Shown piece by piece: positions 1 to 5,895 of a stretch of 10,339 bases of DNA; the first letter of the stretch is position 1; each line of letters opens with the position of its first letter. This stretch comes from Bacilli bacterium (GTDB lineage: Bacteria; Bacillota_I; Bacilli_A; RFN20; CAG-826). The position numbers and the translations under genes were made by a program. Location of the stretch: positions 1 through 10,339 of the forward strand of contig JAEDJP010000044.1 in assembly GCA_016296285.1 (NCBI GenBank). Direction: 5' to 3'. The notes under the pieces were generated by a model. That model was not told the origin of the DNA. It ran no database searches and was given only the letters and a program-made list of their open reading frames with translations.

Positions 1-332
1 AACGAGATGCCGAGGGCCTCGACGAGCCTTCGCGCGGTCTCGAACTGGACGCAGAGTTCCTCCGGCGCCGGTTTGCGGTTGGCTTTGTAGGAAGCGAATT
101 CCTCCTTGCGGAACGTTTGGGAATCCGTGTCGAAGGCCAGGAAGACGGAACCCCCTTCCTCGAGCGAATTCAAAAGTTTCGTGAGCATGTTCGAGAAGGC
201 GAAGATCGCGTTGCTCGGGATGCCCGCGGAAGTGCGCATAATCGAGGACGGGTCCCCATAATAGGTCGCGTAAAAAGCCCGGAAAAGCAAGGAATTACCG
301 TCGATGACGAGCAGATGTTTCGTGTTGTCCAT
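1..332 (-). CDS. polA: DNA polymerase I, N-terminal part (5'-3' exonuclease domain), cut by window edge
   Basis: Only the first 110 codons are visible; the gene runs off the left edge. The translation begins MDNTKHLLVIDGNSLLFRAF, the standard start of the PolA 5' nuclease (FEN-like) domain, with metal-binding Asp11 in DGNSLLFRAF. FLAFDTD follows (Asp68), then the arch-region signature YKANRKPAPEEL at about 82-93. This domain removes RNA primers and flaps during Okazaki fragment maturation and excision repair. Whether the 3'-5' exonuclease and polymerase domains follow cannot be seen, so a stand-alone 5'-3' exonuclease of this family is a formal alternative. The start is the ATG at 332, with GAGGA 7 nt upstream; this ribosome site overlaps the dnaE stop codon (TGAGGA). 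The 10-nt gap behind dnaE argues for cotranscription and translational coupling with the replicative polymerase. Confidence 0.92.
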   Translation of the reverse strand, partial: MDNTKHLLVIDGNSLLFRAFYATYYGDPSSIMRTSAGIPSNAIFAFSNMLTKLLNSLEEGGSVFLAFDTDSQTFRKEEFASYKANRKPAPEELCVQFETARRLVEALGIS

Positions 333-342
333 GGAATTGTCC

Positions 343-3300
343 TCAAAGTGTTTCGATTTGGTCGACGAGGTAAGAGCCGGGCCGCCTTAGGTCTTTGCGC
401 GCTTTCACCCGCAGGAGATTGCCTTCTTTGAGCAAGGGGAACGCCTTGTCGTAGACGTCGCTGAAGAGGGTGAAATCGATAGAGCACACCTCGTCCTGCA
501 AGGTCATGAACGCCATTTTCGTCCCTTTTTTCGTGACGAGGGTCTTCGACCGCTCAAGGATGCCGACGACCTCGATGGGGCCCGCGGCGTCTTCGAGATC
601 CGAAAGTCTCTTGAGCCCGTATTTCTCGATTTCCCCTTTCTTCGAATCAAGCGGGGATCCAGACACCATCATGCCGATGGTCTCTTTCTCGAGGAAGAGG
701 TTTTCGTTGCGGTCGTCTTGGGCTTCCGCGTAAATCGGTTTCTCGATTTCGCCCGGCTCGAGGAGATTGCCTTGTCCATCGTCCCCGAAGAGCTCGGCGA
801 ATTGCATCGCGATGGGGGCGCTCAGACGCAAGGTCGCGCGGCTTGGGCAAAGGGCATCGAAAGCCCCGGCGTTGATGAGGGCGACCAAGGATTCGAGGGT
901 CAGTTTGTTTTTGATGTTGCGCAAGGCGAAATCGAAGAAGTCGGCATAGGGCCCATGGGCGTTCCTTTCGTCGAGGATCCCTTCCGCGAGGGCCGAAGGG
1001 AGGCCTTTGATGCCCGTCAAGGGGAGGAGGATGCTTCCCTTGTGCGGGGCGAACGATAAGCCGGCGTCGTTGACCGAGGGGAGGAGGAAGCGGATTTTCC
1101 GTCGCTTGATTTCCCCGAGAACTCGCTGGAGCTTCTCTTTGCCCCCGCCCCCGTAATCAAGAACCGAGGCATAGAAACAAAGGGGGTAATGGGCTTTTAG
1201 GTAAGCCATTTGCGAGGCGATGATCGCGTAGCAAAGCGAGTGGGATTTGTTGAAGCCATAATCGGCGAAACGCTCGATGAGTTCATAGAGTTTCAAGGAA
1301 AGGGCATCGCTATGGCCGCGCGCTTTCGCGCCTTCTAGGAAGCGCTCCTTGAGGGAGGAAAGCTGCGCGAGGTCCTTGTGGGAGATGGCGCGGCGGAAGA
1401 TGTCGGCCTCCCCAAGAGAGAACCCGGCGACCGCCTGGGCGATCTGCATGATCTGTTCCTGATAGACGATGACCCCATACGTATTGGAAAGGATTTTCTC
1501 GAGCTCGGGGCAAAGGTAGGTGATGGGTTCCTTGCCGGCTTTGCGTTTTGCGAACGTCGCGATGTTGGCCATCGGTCCGGGACGGAAAAGGGCGATGACG
1601 GCGCACAAATCCTCCAAAGAGGTCGGCTTGACTTCGGCGATTGCGCGGTTCATCCCCTCGCTTTCGAGCTGGAACAATCCCATGGTCCATCCCTCCGCGA
1701 TGAGGGCAAGGGCTTCCTTGTCTTCGTGGGGGATGTCCTCGTAAAGGAGGAGCGTTCCCTCGCTTTCCTGAATCTTGCGCAAGCAAAGGGAGATAAGAGA
1801 AAGGTTCGTGAGACCCAAAAGGTCGAATTTCAAAAATCCTTGGGGCTGGAGATCGTCTTTGTCGAATTGCTCGACGAGGCCAATCGGGTCTTGGTCGACC
1901 GCGGGAATAACTTCCGGCAGCGGAGCGTCGTTGAGCACGATGCCGGCGGCATGGAGGCCGCTTTGCCGCGGCAGGCCCTCGATTTTGGCCGCGAGGGAAA
2001 CAAGGTCCTTGAAATAAGGATCCCCTCCGACGATTCCTTGGAAAGCGGCGTTGTTCTTGTAATTCCACGCAAGGTCGTGACGGGGGTCGGCACGGGAGGT
2101 CAAAAGGCGAATCTCGCTTGGTTGGTACCCATAGATCTTGCCGACGTCCGTGAGGGATTGGCGGGCACCCATCGTCTGCATGGTCATGACGTGGGCCACG
2201 TGGTCTTTCCCGTATTTCTCTTGGAGGTAATGCACGACGTTTTCGCGGTAAAGATCTTCGAAGTCCACGTCGATATCCGGCATCTCGTGGCGGGCGACGT
2301 TCAGGAAGCGCTCGAAAAGGAGGCCGTGCTCGACGGGATCGGGAACGCAGATGCCAAGACAATAGGAAACGAGGGACCCCGCCCCCGATCCACGGCCTGG
2401 GCCGACGAGGATCCCGTGCGTCTTGGCGTAGGAAACGTAATCCGCGACGATGAGGAAATAGTCCGCGTAACCCATCGGGAGGATGACAGAAAGCTCTTGC
2501 TCGAGGCGTTCCTCGTAACGGGAATCCGCGTCTGGTTTCCTTTTGGAAAGCCCTTCATAGGCCTTCTTTCGGAGATAGCTTTCCGCGCTTTCGCCGTCCG
2601 GAACCGGATAATGGGCGAGACCGCCTCGCTTTTGAACGAACGAGAAGCGGCGCGCCTCGTTCGCGATGCGCTCGGTCGCCTCGATTTCTTCGTTGGTGAA
2701 TTCCTTCGCGGCCTCTTCGTCGCTTAAAAAATAGAATGGGCCGGTTTCCTCTTTGCTCGACAAGGCATTCCCTTCTTCGATGGCGCGAAGGATGGATGTC
2801 ACGATGGCGTCTTCCTTCTTCGCGTAGGCAACGAAGGGAAAGGCGACGAGGGAGAAGGGATAGGTCGCCGCGAAAGCGCGGATTTTCTCTTTCGTTCCCG
2901 GGAAAGCCTCGTCGGAAGGCAAACCGAGGAAAAAAGAGGAACTGCTTCGGTCGATGCGCGACAAAAACGAGGCGAAAGAAGCGGGATCCCCTTCCATTTT
3001 GGACAAAATCGAGGGATCCCCGGCATCCAAGATGACGATGCAACGGGAAAGGGAAGAAAGGAACGCGGGGAAAGAGAGCTCGCTTTTGGAGTAAGGAGGA
3101 ATCAAGGGAAGGAGGGAACGGTATCCTTCTTCGCACGTCGGATAAACGACGAAGCGCCCTTCCGGAAACGAAAACGACGTCCCGATCAAGGGGGTGATGT
3201 TTCTTGGGAGGCAAAGGGAAACGAGCTCTGGAGCGGCGCGGAACGAAGCGAGATCAGCGATCGCGCAAAAAGAAGAACCCCTGCGGAGGCTCGAGGCAAC

Positions 3301-3372
3301 GATTTTCCGCACGCTCAAGCCGCTTTTGAGGAACGTGTACCCGCTATAGACGTTCAACGCTACGAAAGCCAT
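343..3372 (-). CDS. dnaE: DNA polymerase III alpha subunit (DnaE type)
   Basis: Catalytic subunit of a C-family replicative DNA polymerase, 1009 aa, somewhat shorter than the usual 1100-1160. The N-terminal PHP region (about 1-245) is degenerate: the first motif reads FVALNVYSGYT where active relatives have a cluster of histidines, and the DHGN motif reads DLAS (Asp40 kept, His lost), so no metal-dependent proofreading is expected. The polymerase core is intact: VGPGRGSGAGSLVSY (323-337), the PDIDVDF catalytic aspartates (365-371), third catalytic Asp517 in GFLKFDLLGL, YGVIVYQEQIMQIA (632-645) and YGFNKSHSLCYA (705-716). A helix-hairpin-helix segment (ALINAGAFDAL, 831-841) and an OB fold (about 932-1009) end the protein. 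QGNLL (867-871) lies where relatives carry the beta-clamp motif QxxLF, but matches it only partly. The start is fixed: an in-frame TAA lies four codons upstream and the alignment begins at residue 1. No Shine-Dalgarno sequence precedes it. polA follows after 10 nt. Confidence 0.96.
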   Translation of the reverse strand: MAFVALNVYSGYTFLKSGLSVRKIVASSLRRGSSFCAIADLASFRAAPELVSLCLPRNITPLIGTSFSFPEGRFVVYPTCEEGYRSLLPLIPPYSKSELSFPAFLSSLSRCIVILDAGDPSILSKMEGDPASFASFLSRIDRSSSSFFLGLPSDEAFPGTKEKIRAFAATYPFSLVAFPFVAYAKKEDAIVTSILRAIEEGNALSSKEETGPFYFLSDEEAAKEFTNEEIEATERIANEARRFSFVQKRGGLAHYPVPDGESAESYLRKKAYEGLSKRKPDADSRYEERLEQELSVILPMGYADYFLIVADYVSYAKTHGILVGPGRGSGAGSLVSYCLGICVPDPVEHGLLFERFLNVARHEMPDIDVDFEDLYRENVVHYLQEKYGKDHVAHVMTMQTMGARQSLTDVGKIYGYQPSEIRLLTSRADPRHDLAWNYKNNAAFQGIVGGDPYFKDLVSLAAKIEGLPRQSGLHAAGIVLNDAPLPEVIPAVDQDPIGLVEQFDKDDLQPQGFLKFDLLGLTNLSLISLCLRKIQESEGTLLLYEDIPHEDKEALALIAEGWTMGLFQLESEGMNRAIAEVKPTSLEDLCAVIALFRPGPMANIATFAKRKAGKEPITYLCPELEKILSNTYGVIVYQEQIMQIAQAVAGFSLGEADIFRRAISHKDLAQLSSLKERFLEGAKARGHSDALSLKLYELIERFADYGFNKSHSLCYAIIASQMAYLKAHYPLCFYASVLDYGGGGKEKLQRVLGEIKRRKIRFLLPSVNDAGLSFAPHKGSILLPLTGIKGLPSALAEGILDERNAHGPYADFFDFALRNIKNKLTLESLVALINAGAFDALCPSRATLRLSAPIAMQFAELFGDDGQGNLLEPGEIEKPIYAEAQDDRNENLFLEKETIGMMVSGSPLDSKKGEIEKYGLKRLSDLEDAAGPIEVVGILERSKTLVTKKGTKMAFMTLQDEVCSIDFTLFSDVYDKAFPLLKEGNLLRVKARKDLRRPGSYLVDQIETL

Positions 3373-3378
3373 GAAGCC

Positions 3379-3387
3379 ATTTTACCA
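3379..3387 (-). promoter_or_regulatory. Extended -10 promoter of dnaE-polA, probably giving a leaderless mRNA
   Basis: On the minus strand TGGTAAAAT matches the extended -10 consensus TGnTATAAT at all but one position. It ends 6 nt before the dnaE ATG, so a start 6-8 nt downstream of the box would fall at or next to the A of the ATG. No good -35 hexamer is visible 16-18 nt upstream, which extended -10 promoters tolerate. No Shine-Dalgarno sequence lies between it and the start codon. The call rests on sequence pattern alone. Read-through from the nrnA unit is an alternative, but the intervening terminator is strong. Confidence 0.5.
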
Positions 3388-3389
3388 TA

Positions 3390-3407
3390 TCTTTCTAATA
3401 AGAAAGA
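3390..3407. repeat. Inverted repeat upstream of the dnaE -10 box
   Basis: The arms TCTTTCT and AGAAAGA form a perfect 7-bp inverted repeat around AATA. It lies just upstream of the dnaE extended -10, where an operator could sit. One arm is also part of the T-rich tract of the preceding terminator, so the symmetry may be a by-product of that tract. Its role is unproven. Confidence 0.35.
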
Positions 3408-3432
3408 AAATATCCGCGGTTTCCCGCGGATA
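3398..3432 (-). terminator. Rho-independent terminator of the ackA-nrnA unit
   Basis: Directly behind the nrnA stop codon, a perfect 9-bp stem (arms TATCCGCGG and CCGCGGATA, 3411-3419 and 3424-3432) with a 4-nt loop is followed on the minus strand by the T-rich run TTTTCTTTCTT. The GC-rich core (CCGCGG), short loop and immediate T tract fit an intrinsic terminator for transcripts coming from ackA-nrnA. In the opposite direction the hairpin is followed by TAAGTTCAGG, not a T run, so it acts one way only. Confidence 0.88.
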
Positions 3433-3435
3433 AGT

Positions 3436-4446
3436 TCAGGCGAAGAGGGAATCGAGGTCGCCGAGGAAACTTTCGAGGTCGTCGAGACTTTCGATGCGCG
3501 CCCCCGAGGCTTGGGCATGTCCCCCGCCGCGCCATTTCCTTGCGACTTCGGAGATGTCGGCCCGTTTGGAACGGATGGAGATGCGCCAGCAATAATCCTT
3601 GGGCTGGGGGTCCTCCGTGATGGAGCACCAGGCGTTGATGCCGGCGATGTTGGAGAAGGCGTTGACGTGCTCCTTGCCAAGAATCGGGGTGATGTGGAGC
3701 TCTTCCTGGACTTCCTTGGGAAGCAGGTAATAGGCGACGCCGTGCTCGGTGACTTTGAAGTGGGAGAGCACGTACCCGAGGGAGTGGAGGGAGTCGATGT
3801 TTTTCTCGTACATCGCGAGATACGTTTCGTGGAGGTCGAAACCGGTCGCGATGAGGGCTTCGGAAACGGCGAAGGTGTGGGGCGAGGTCGAGGAGAAGAG
3901 GAAACGGCCCGAATCCCCGACGATGCCGATGTAAAGATAGCGCGCGGCCTCTTGGGAGAGGACCTTGCCAGGATAGTTGAGGAGTAGATCGGCGACGAGT
4001 TCGCTTGCCGCGGCCGCCTCGGTGTCGAGGAAGCTTGCCCGTTTCGCGATTTCCTTCTTGCACGGGTGGTGATCGATCTTGATTTTGTAACGGGCGTGGC
4101 GATAACGCGGATCGGCGATGCGTTCGTCGTCGCCGACGTCGCAGATGATCGCGAGGAAATCGCCTCCCTTGAACCATTCGTTCGGCAGGGTTTCCGACGT
4201 CGGGAAGAGACGCGGGGTGAAGGTCGGGTGGTTGTCGCCGACGAAATGGACTTCCTTCTCGGGGAAATTGTCTTTCAAGAAGGTGTAAAGGCCCATCTGA
4301 GACCCAAAAGCGTCAAAGTCCGGTTTGATGTGGCGGAAGACGACGATTTTGGAATAGCGTTCGATGGCTTTGTAGATCGTGCGGAAAAGCTTTTTGTTGG
4401 CCTTTCCGACCTCGGCGACGAGGGGGTGAAGGGCGCTTTTCTTCAT
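3436..4446 (-). CDS. nrnA: DHH/DHHA1 phosphoesterase, NrnA-like (nanoRNA degradation / pAp phosphatase)
   Basis: A 336-aa DHH-family phosphoesterase. Known NrnA proteins degrade 2-5 nt RNAs to mononucleotides and dephosphorylate 3'-phosphoadenosine 5'-phosphate with Mn2+. The DHH domain shows HIKPDFDAFGS (39-49, ligands His39, Asp43, Asp45), DVGDD (Asp103), DHHP (125-128) and GDSGRF (177-182, Asp178). The C-terminal DHHA1 substrate domain has GGGHAQASGA (307-316). Length and motif order fit NrnA rather than RecJ, which is much longer; a c-di-AMP-cleaving GdpP is excluded by the lack of membrane, PAS and GGDEF parts. The ATG at 4446 is preferred over a TTG at 4467: it overlaps the ackA stop (ATGA) and has AGAGGAT about 8 nt upstream. 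It is therefore probably translationally coupled to ackA. The adjacency of an NrnA gene and dnaE recalls the ytqI-dnaE region of B. subtilis. pAp versus nanoRNA preference cannot be read from sequence. Confidence 0.88.
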   Translation of the reverse strand: MKKSALHPLVAEVGKANKKLFRTIYKAIERYSKIVVFRHIKPDFDAFGSQMGLYTFLKDNFPEKEVHFVGDNHPTFTPRLFPTSETLPNEWFKGGDFLAIICDVGDDERIADPRYRHARYKIKIDHHPCKKEIAKRASFLDTEAAAASELVADLLLNYPGKVLSQEAARYLYIGIVGDSGRFLFSSTSPHTFAVSEALIATGFDLHETYLAMYEKNIDSLHSLGYVLSHFKVTEHGVAYYLLPKEVQEELHITPILGKEHVNAFSNIAGINAWCSITEDPQPKDYCWRISIRSKRADISEVARKWRGGGHAQASGARIESLDDLESFLGDLDSLFA

Positions 4447-5639
4447 TGAGCGATCCTCTTGTAGCAATCGCGGGCGATCATGACTTCCTCATCGGTGGGG
4501 ATGACGGTGACCATGATCTTGCTGTCGGGTTTGGAAAGGAGGACTTCCTTGCCGCGGATCTTGGCGTTCAATTCGTAATCGATGGAGAGACCAAGGGCTT
4601 CTTCGGTCGCCTTGAGGATGAGTTCGCGGAAAAGCGGGGCGTTCTCGCCAAGGCCGGCGGAGAAGACGATCATGTCGACATGGCCGAGGCGGACATAGTA
4701 TTGGCCGATGAAGTTCGCGACCGTGCGGGTGAAAAGCTTCATCGCGAGCTGGCAACGCTCATTGCCTTCCGCAGCCGCCTTCTCGACGTCGCGGGTATCG
4801 TTGGAAACGCCGGAAACGCCGAGGAAGCCGGACTTTTTGTTGAAGATGTCGTACATCTCGTCAACGGATTTGCCGGTGCAATTGCAAAGGTAATCCATGA
4901 CGGAGGGATCGAGGTCGCCCGTGCGGGTGCCCATCATGACGCCGCCAAGCGGGGTGAGGCCCATGGAGGTGGCGACGCATTTTCCGTCGCGGATCGCGGC
5001 AAGGGAGGCACCGCTCCCGATGTGGGCGGTGATGATGTTCACGTGTTCCTGGTTGGGGAAGAAGTCCTTCTTGGCTTGGTCCGCGAGGTAATTGTGCGAC
5101 GTGCCGTGGGCGCCGTAGCGGCGGCAATCGTACTCGACGGACATCTCATAGGGAATCGGATAGAGGTAATCTTCCGGTTCCATGGTTTGGTGGAAGGCGG
5201 TGTCGAAAACCGCGATTTCGGGAACGCCGGGAAGGGCGTCGTGGAAAGCGTGGAAGCCCGTGAGGTGGGCAGGGGCGTGAAGCGGGTCGAGCGGAATCAA
5301 TTTCGCGATTTTGGCTTCCGCATCCTCGTCGAAATCAACGGAATGGGAGAAGTATTTGCCGCCTTGGACGACGCGGTGGCCGACGCAGGAAATCTCGGAG
5401 AGGCTCGCGACGATGCCGTATTCCACAAGAGCTTTGAGAAGAAGATCGACCGCGACCGCGTGATCGGGAAGAGGAAGGACTTTCGTGATTTTCTCGTCGC
5501 CGAACTTGATCGTGAAGATGCCGTCATCGTGCCCGATGCGCTCGGCCATGCCGGAGCAGAGGACCTTTTCCTCCGGCATTTCGAAAAGCTTGTACTTGAG
5601 CGAGCTGCTGCCCGCGTTGACTGCCATGCATTTTGCCAT
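4443..5639 (-). CDS. ackA: Acetate kinase
   Basis: Cytosolic enzyme interconverting acetyl phosphate + ADP and acetate + ATP, the energy-yielding last step of the Pta-AckA pathway. The 398-aa product matches the family length of about 400. It has AVNAGSSSLKYKLF at the start (Asn8), GHRVVQGGKYFS (Arg89), HAPAHLTG (121-128), YGAHGTSHNYL (His178), the phosphate-binding GSGASLAAIRDGK (208-220), GVMMGTRTGDLDPS (Arg239), VFSAGLGENAP (325-335) and the Mg-binding Glu in PTDEEVMIARD (384 or 385). The start is the ATG at 5639 because the conserved N-terminus begins there. An ATG at 5696 in the same frame lies inside the -10 box and has no ribosome site. AAGGAG is present but unusually far away (13 nt). 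No pta is visible in the window. nrnA follows with a 4-nt overlap; the glycogen operon is divergent. Confidence 0.97.
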   Translation of the reverse strand: MAKCMAVNAGSSSLKYKLFEMPEEKVLCSGMAERIGHDDGIFTIKFGDEKITKVLPLPDHAVAVDLLLKALVEYGIVASLSEISCVGHRVVQGGKYFSHSVDFDEDAEAKIAKLIPLDPLHAPAHLTGFHAFHDALPGVPEIAVFDTAFHQTMEPEDYLYPIPYEMSVEYDCRRYGAHGTSHNYLADQAKKDFFPNQEHVNIITAHIGSGASLAAIRDGKCVATSMGLTPLGGVMMGTRTGDLDPSVMDYLCNCTGKSVDEMYDIFNKKSGFLGVSGVSNDTRDVEKAAAEGNERCQLAMKLFTRTVANFIGQYYVRLGHVDMIVFSAGLGENAPLFRELILKATEEALGLSIDYELNAKIRGKEVLLSKPDSKIMVTVIPTDEEVMIARDCYKRIAQ

Positions 5640-5660
5640 AATTGGTTTGATTCTCCTTGC

Positions 5661-5676
5661 CTTCCCGCAGGGGAAG
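5661..5676 (-). other. Small hairpin in the ackA leader
   Basis: CTTCCC and GGGAAG form a 6-bp stem around a 4-nt loop in the putative 5' leader of ackA, 2 nt upstream of its AAGGAG ribosome site. No T run follows, so it is not an intrinsic terminator. It could stabilise the leader or place the ribosome site, or be chance. Confidence 0.35.
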
Positions 5677-5691
5677 AGCCTATACACAAGA

Positions 5692-5720
5692 ATCATACCG
5701 CATCTTCGGGCTAAAGTTTA
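5692..5720 (-). promoter_or_regulatory. Probable ackA-nrnA promoter
   Basis: On the minus strand the -10 box TATGAT (5692-5697) matches TATAAT at five of six positions. The hexamer 17 nt upstream, TAAACT (5715-5720), is a poor -35 match, suggesting dependence on an activator or on the flanking inverted repeat. Transcription would start near 5685, leaving a leader of about 45 nt. This is the best candidate between the two divergent genes, from pattern only. Confidence 0.5.
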
Positions 5721-5726
5721 CCCGAA
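5705..5726. promoter_or_regulatory. TTCGGG/CCCGAA inverted repeat over the ackA -35 region (possible operator)
   Basis: TTCGGG at 5705-5710 is answered by its exact reverse complement CCCGAA at 5721-5726. Between them TAAA and TTTA form an inner symmetry displaced by one base. The repeat covers the weak ackA -35 hexamer. A third copy of TTCGGG lies at 5746-5751. The position suggests a regulator site for ackA; no known factor's site was recognised. Confidence 0.45.
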
Positions 5727-5743
5727 TCCGCGCGAACCCGGCG

Positions 5744-5757
5744 TTTTCGGGCGAAAA
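5744..5757. repeat. Short interrupted palindrome TTTTCG-GG-CGAAAA
   Basis: Two exact 6-bp arms flank GG in the middle of the divergent region, about 50 bp upstream of the ackA -10 and about 100 bp upstream of the glgB -10. It overlaps the third TTCGGG copy. It could be an upstream activator site, but a 6-bp arm repeat in GC-rich DNA may also occur by chance. Confidence 0.25.
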
Positions 5758-5828
5758 GGGACGGCATCCCAAATCGATGTCTCCCTTTTGTGCCGGTAGC
5801 CCTGCGACGCGGCCGCCGTTCAAAAACG

Positions 5829-5842
5829 TTCCTTTAAAGGAA
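5829..5842. promoter_or_regulatory. 14-bp perfect palindrome over the glgB -35 region (possible operator)
   Basis: TTCCTTTAAAGGAA is a perfect, ungapped 14-bp palindrome. It overlies the position where the -35 hexamer of the glgB promoter is expected, which is where a dimeric repressor would block, or an activator contact, RNA polymerase. The surrounding ACGT...ACGT bases give further imperfect symmetry. No specific regulator family was recognised, and it does not match a catabolite-responsive element. Confidence 0.5.
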
Positions 5843-5858
5843 AGACGTGCGTTATAAT
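5829..5858 (+). promoter_or_regulatory. Promoter of the glgBP operon
   Basis: A perfect TATAAT lies at 5853-5858. The best hexamer upstream is TTCCTT (5829-5834, 18-bp spacing), which agrees with the -35 consensus poorly and is part of the palindrome. Transcription would begin near 5865, giving a leader of about 30 nt before glgB. The strong -10 with a weak, palindromic -35 suggests a regulated promoter. Confidence 0.7.
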
Positions 5859-5874
5859 GTGGCCATGACGTTTC

Positions 5875-5895
5875 ATCAAAAGGAGATCCTTTGAT
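5875..5895 (+). promoter_or_regulatory. glgB ribosome-binding site inside a potential hairpin
   Basis: The ribosome site AAAAGGAG ends 10 nt before the glgB ATG and decides that start. It lies within an inverted repeat: AAAGG and CCTTT pair around AGAT, and after a one-base bulge ATC pairs with GAT. The purine-rich ribosome site would then be partly base-paired in the leader RNA. The stem is short and A-T rich, so its stability in the cell is uncertain. Confidence 0.5.

Noticed and set aside
1378..2727. Long open frame (449 codons) on the plus strand opposite dnaE
   Set aside because: It is antisense to the intact, strongly conserved polymerase core; its product shows no recognisable motif and is explained by the G/C-rich third positions of dnaE.
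4447..4467. Longer nrnA start at TTG 4467
   Set aside because: The AGAGGAT ribosome site would lie inside the coding sequence; the ATG at 4446 is well spaced from it and forms the usual ATGA overlap with ackA.
5640..5696. Extended ackA start at the ATG at 5696 (19 extra residues)
   Set aside because: That ATG lies inside the likely -10 box TATGAT, lacks a ribosome site, and the extra residues precede the conserved family N-terminus.
4446..5714. 422-codon plus-strand frame opposite ackA
   Set aside because: It lies entirely over conserved acetate kinase sequence in antisense; its Gly/Asp/Val-rich composition is typical of a shadow frame.
5640..5895. Catabolite-responsive element (CcpA site) for ackA
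   Set aside because: I looked for the TGnAAnCGnTnnCA pattern on both strands because ackA is a CcpA target in Bacillus. The nearest sequences, around 5863-5877 and 5817-5835, lack the required spacing or the TG/CA ends.
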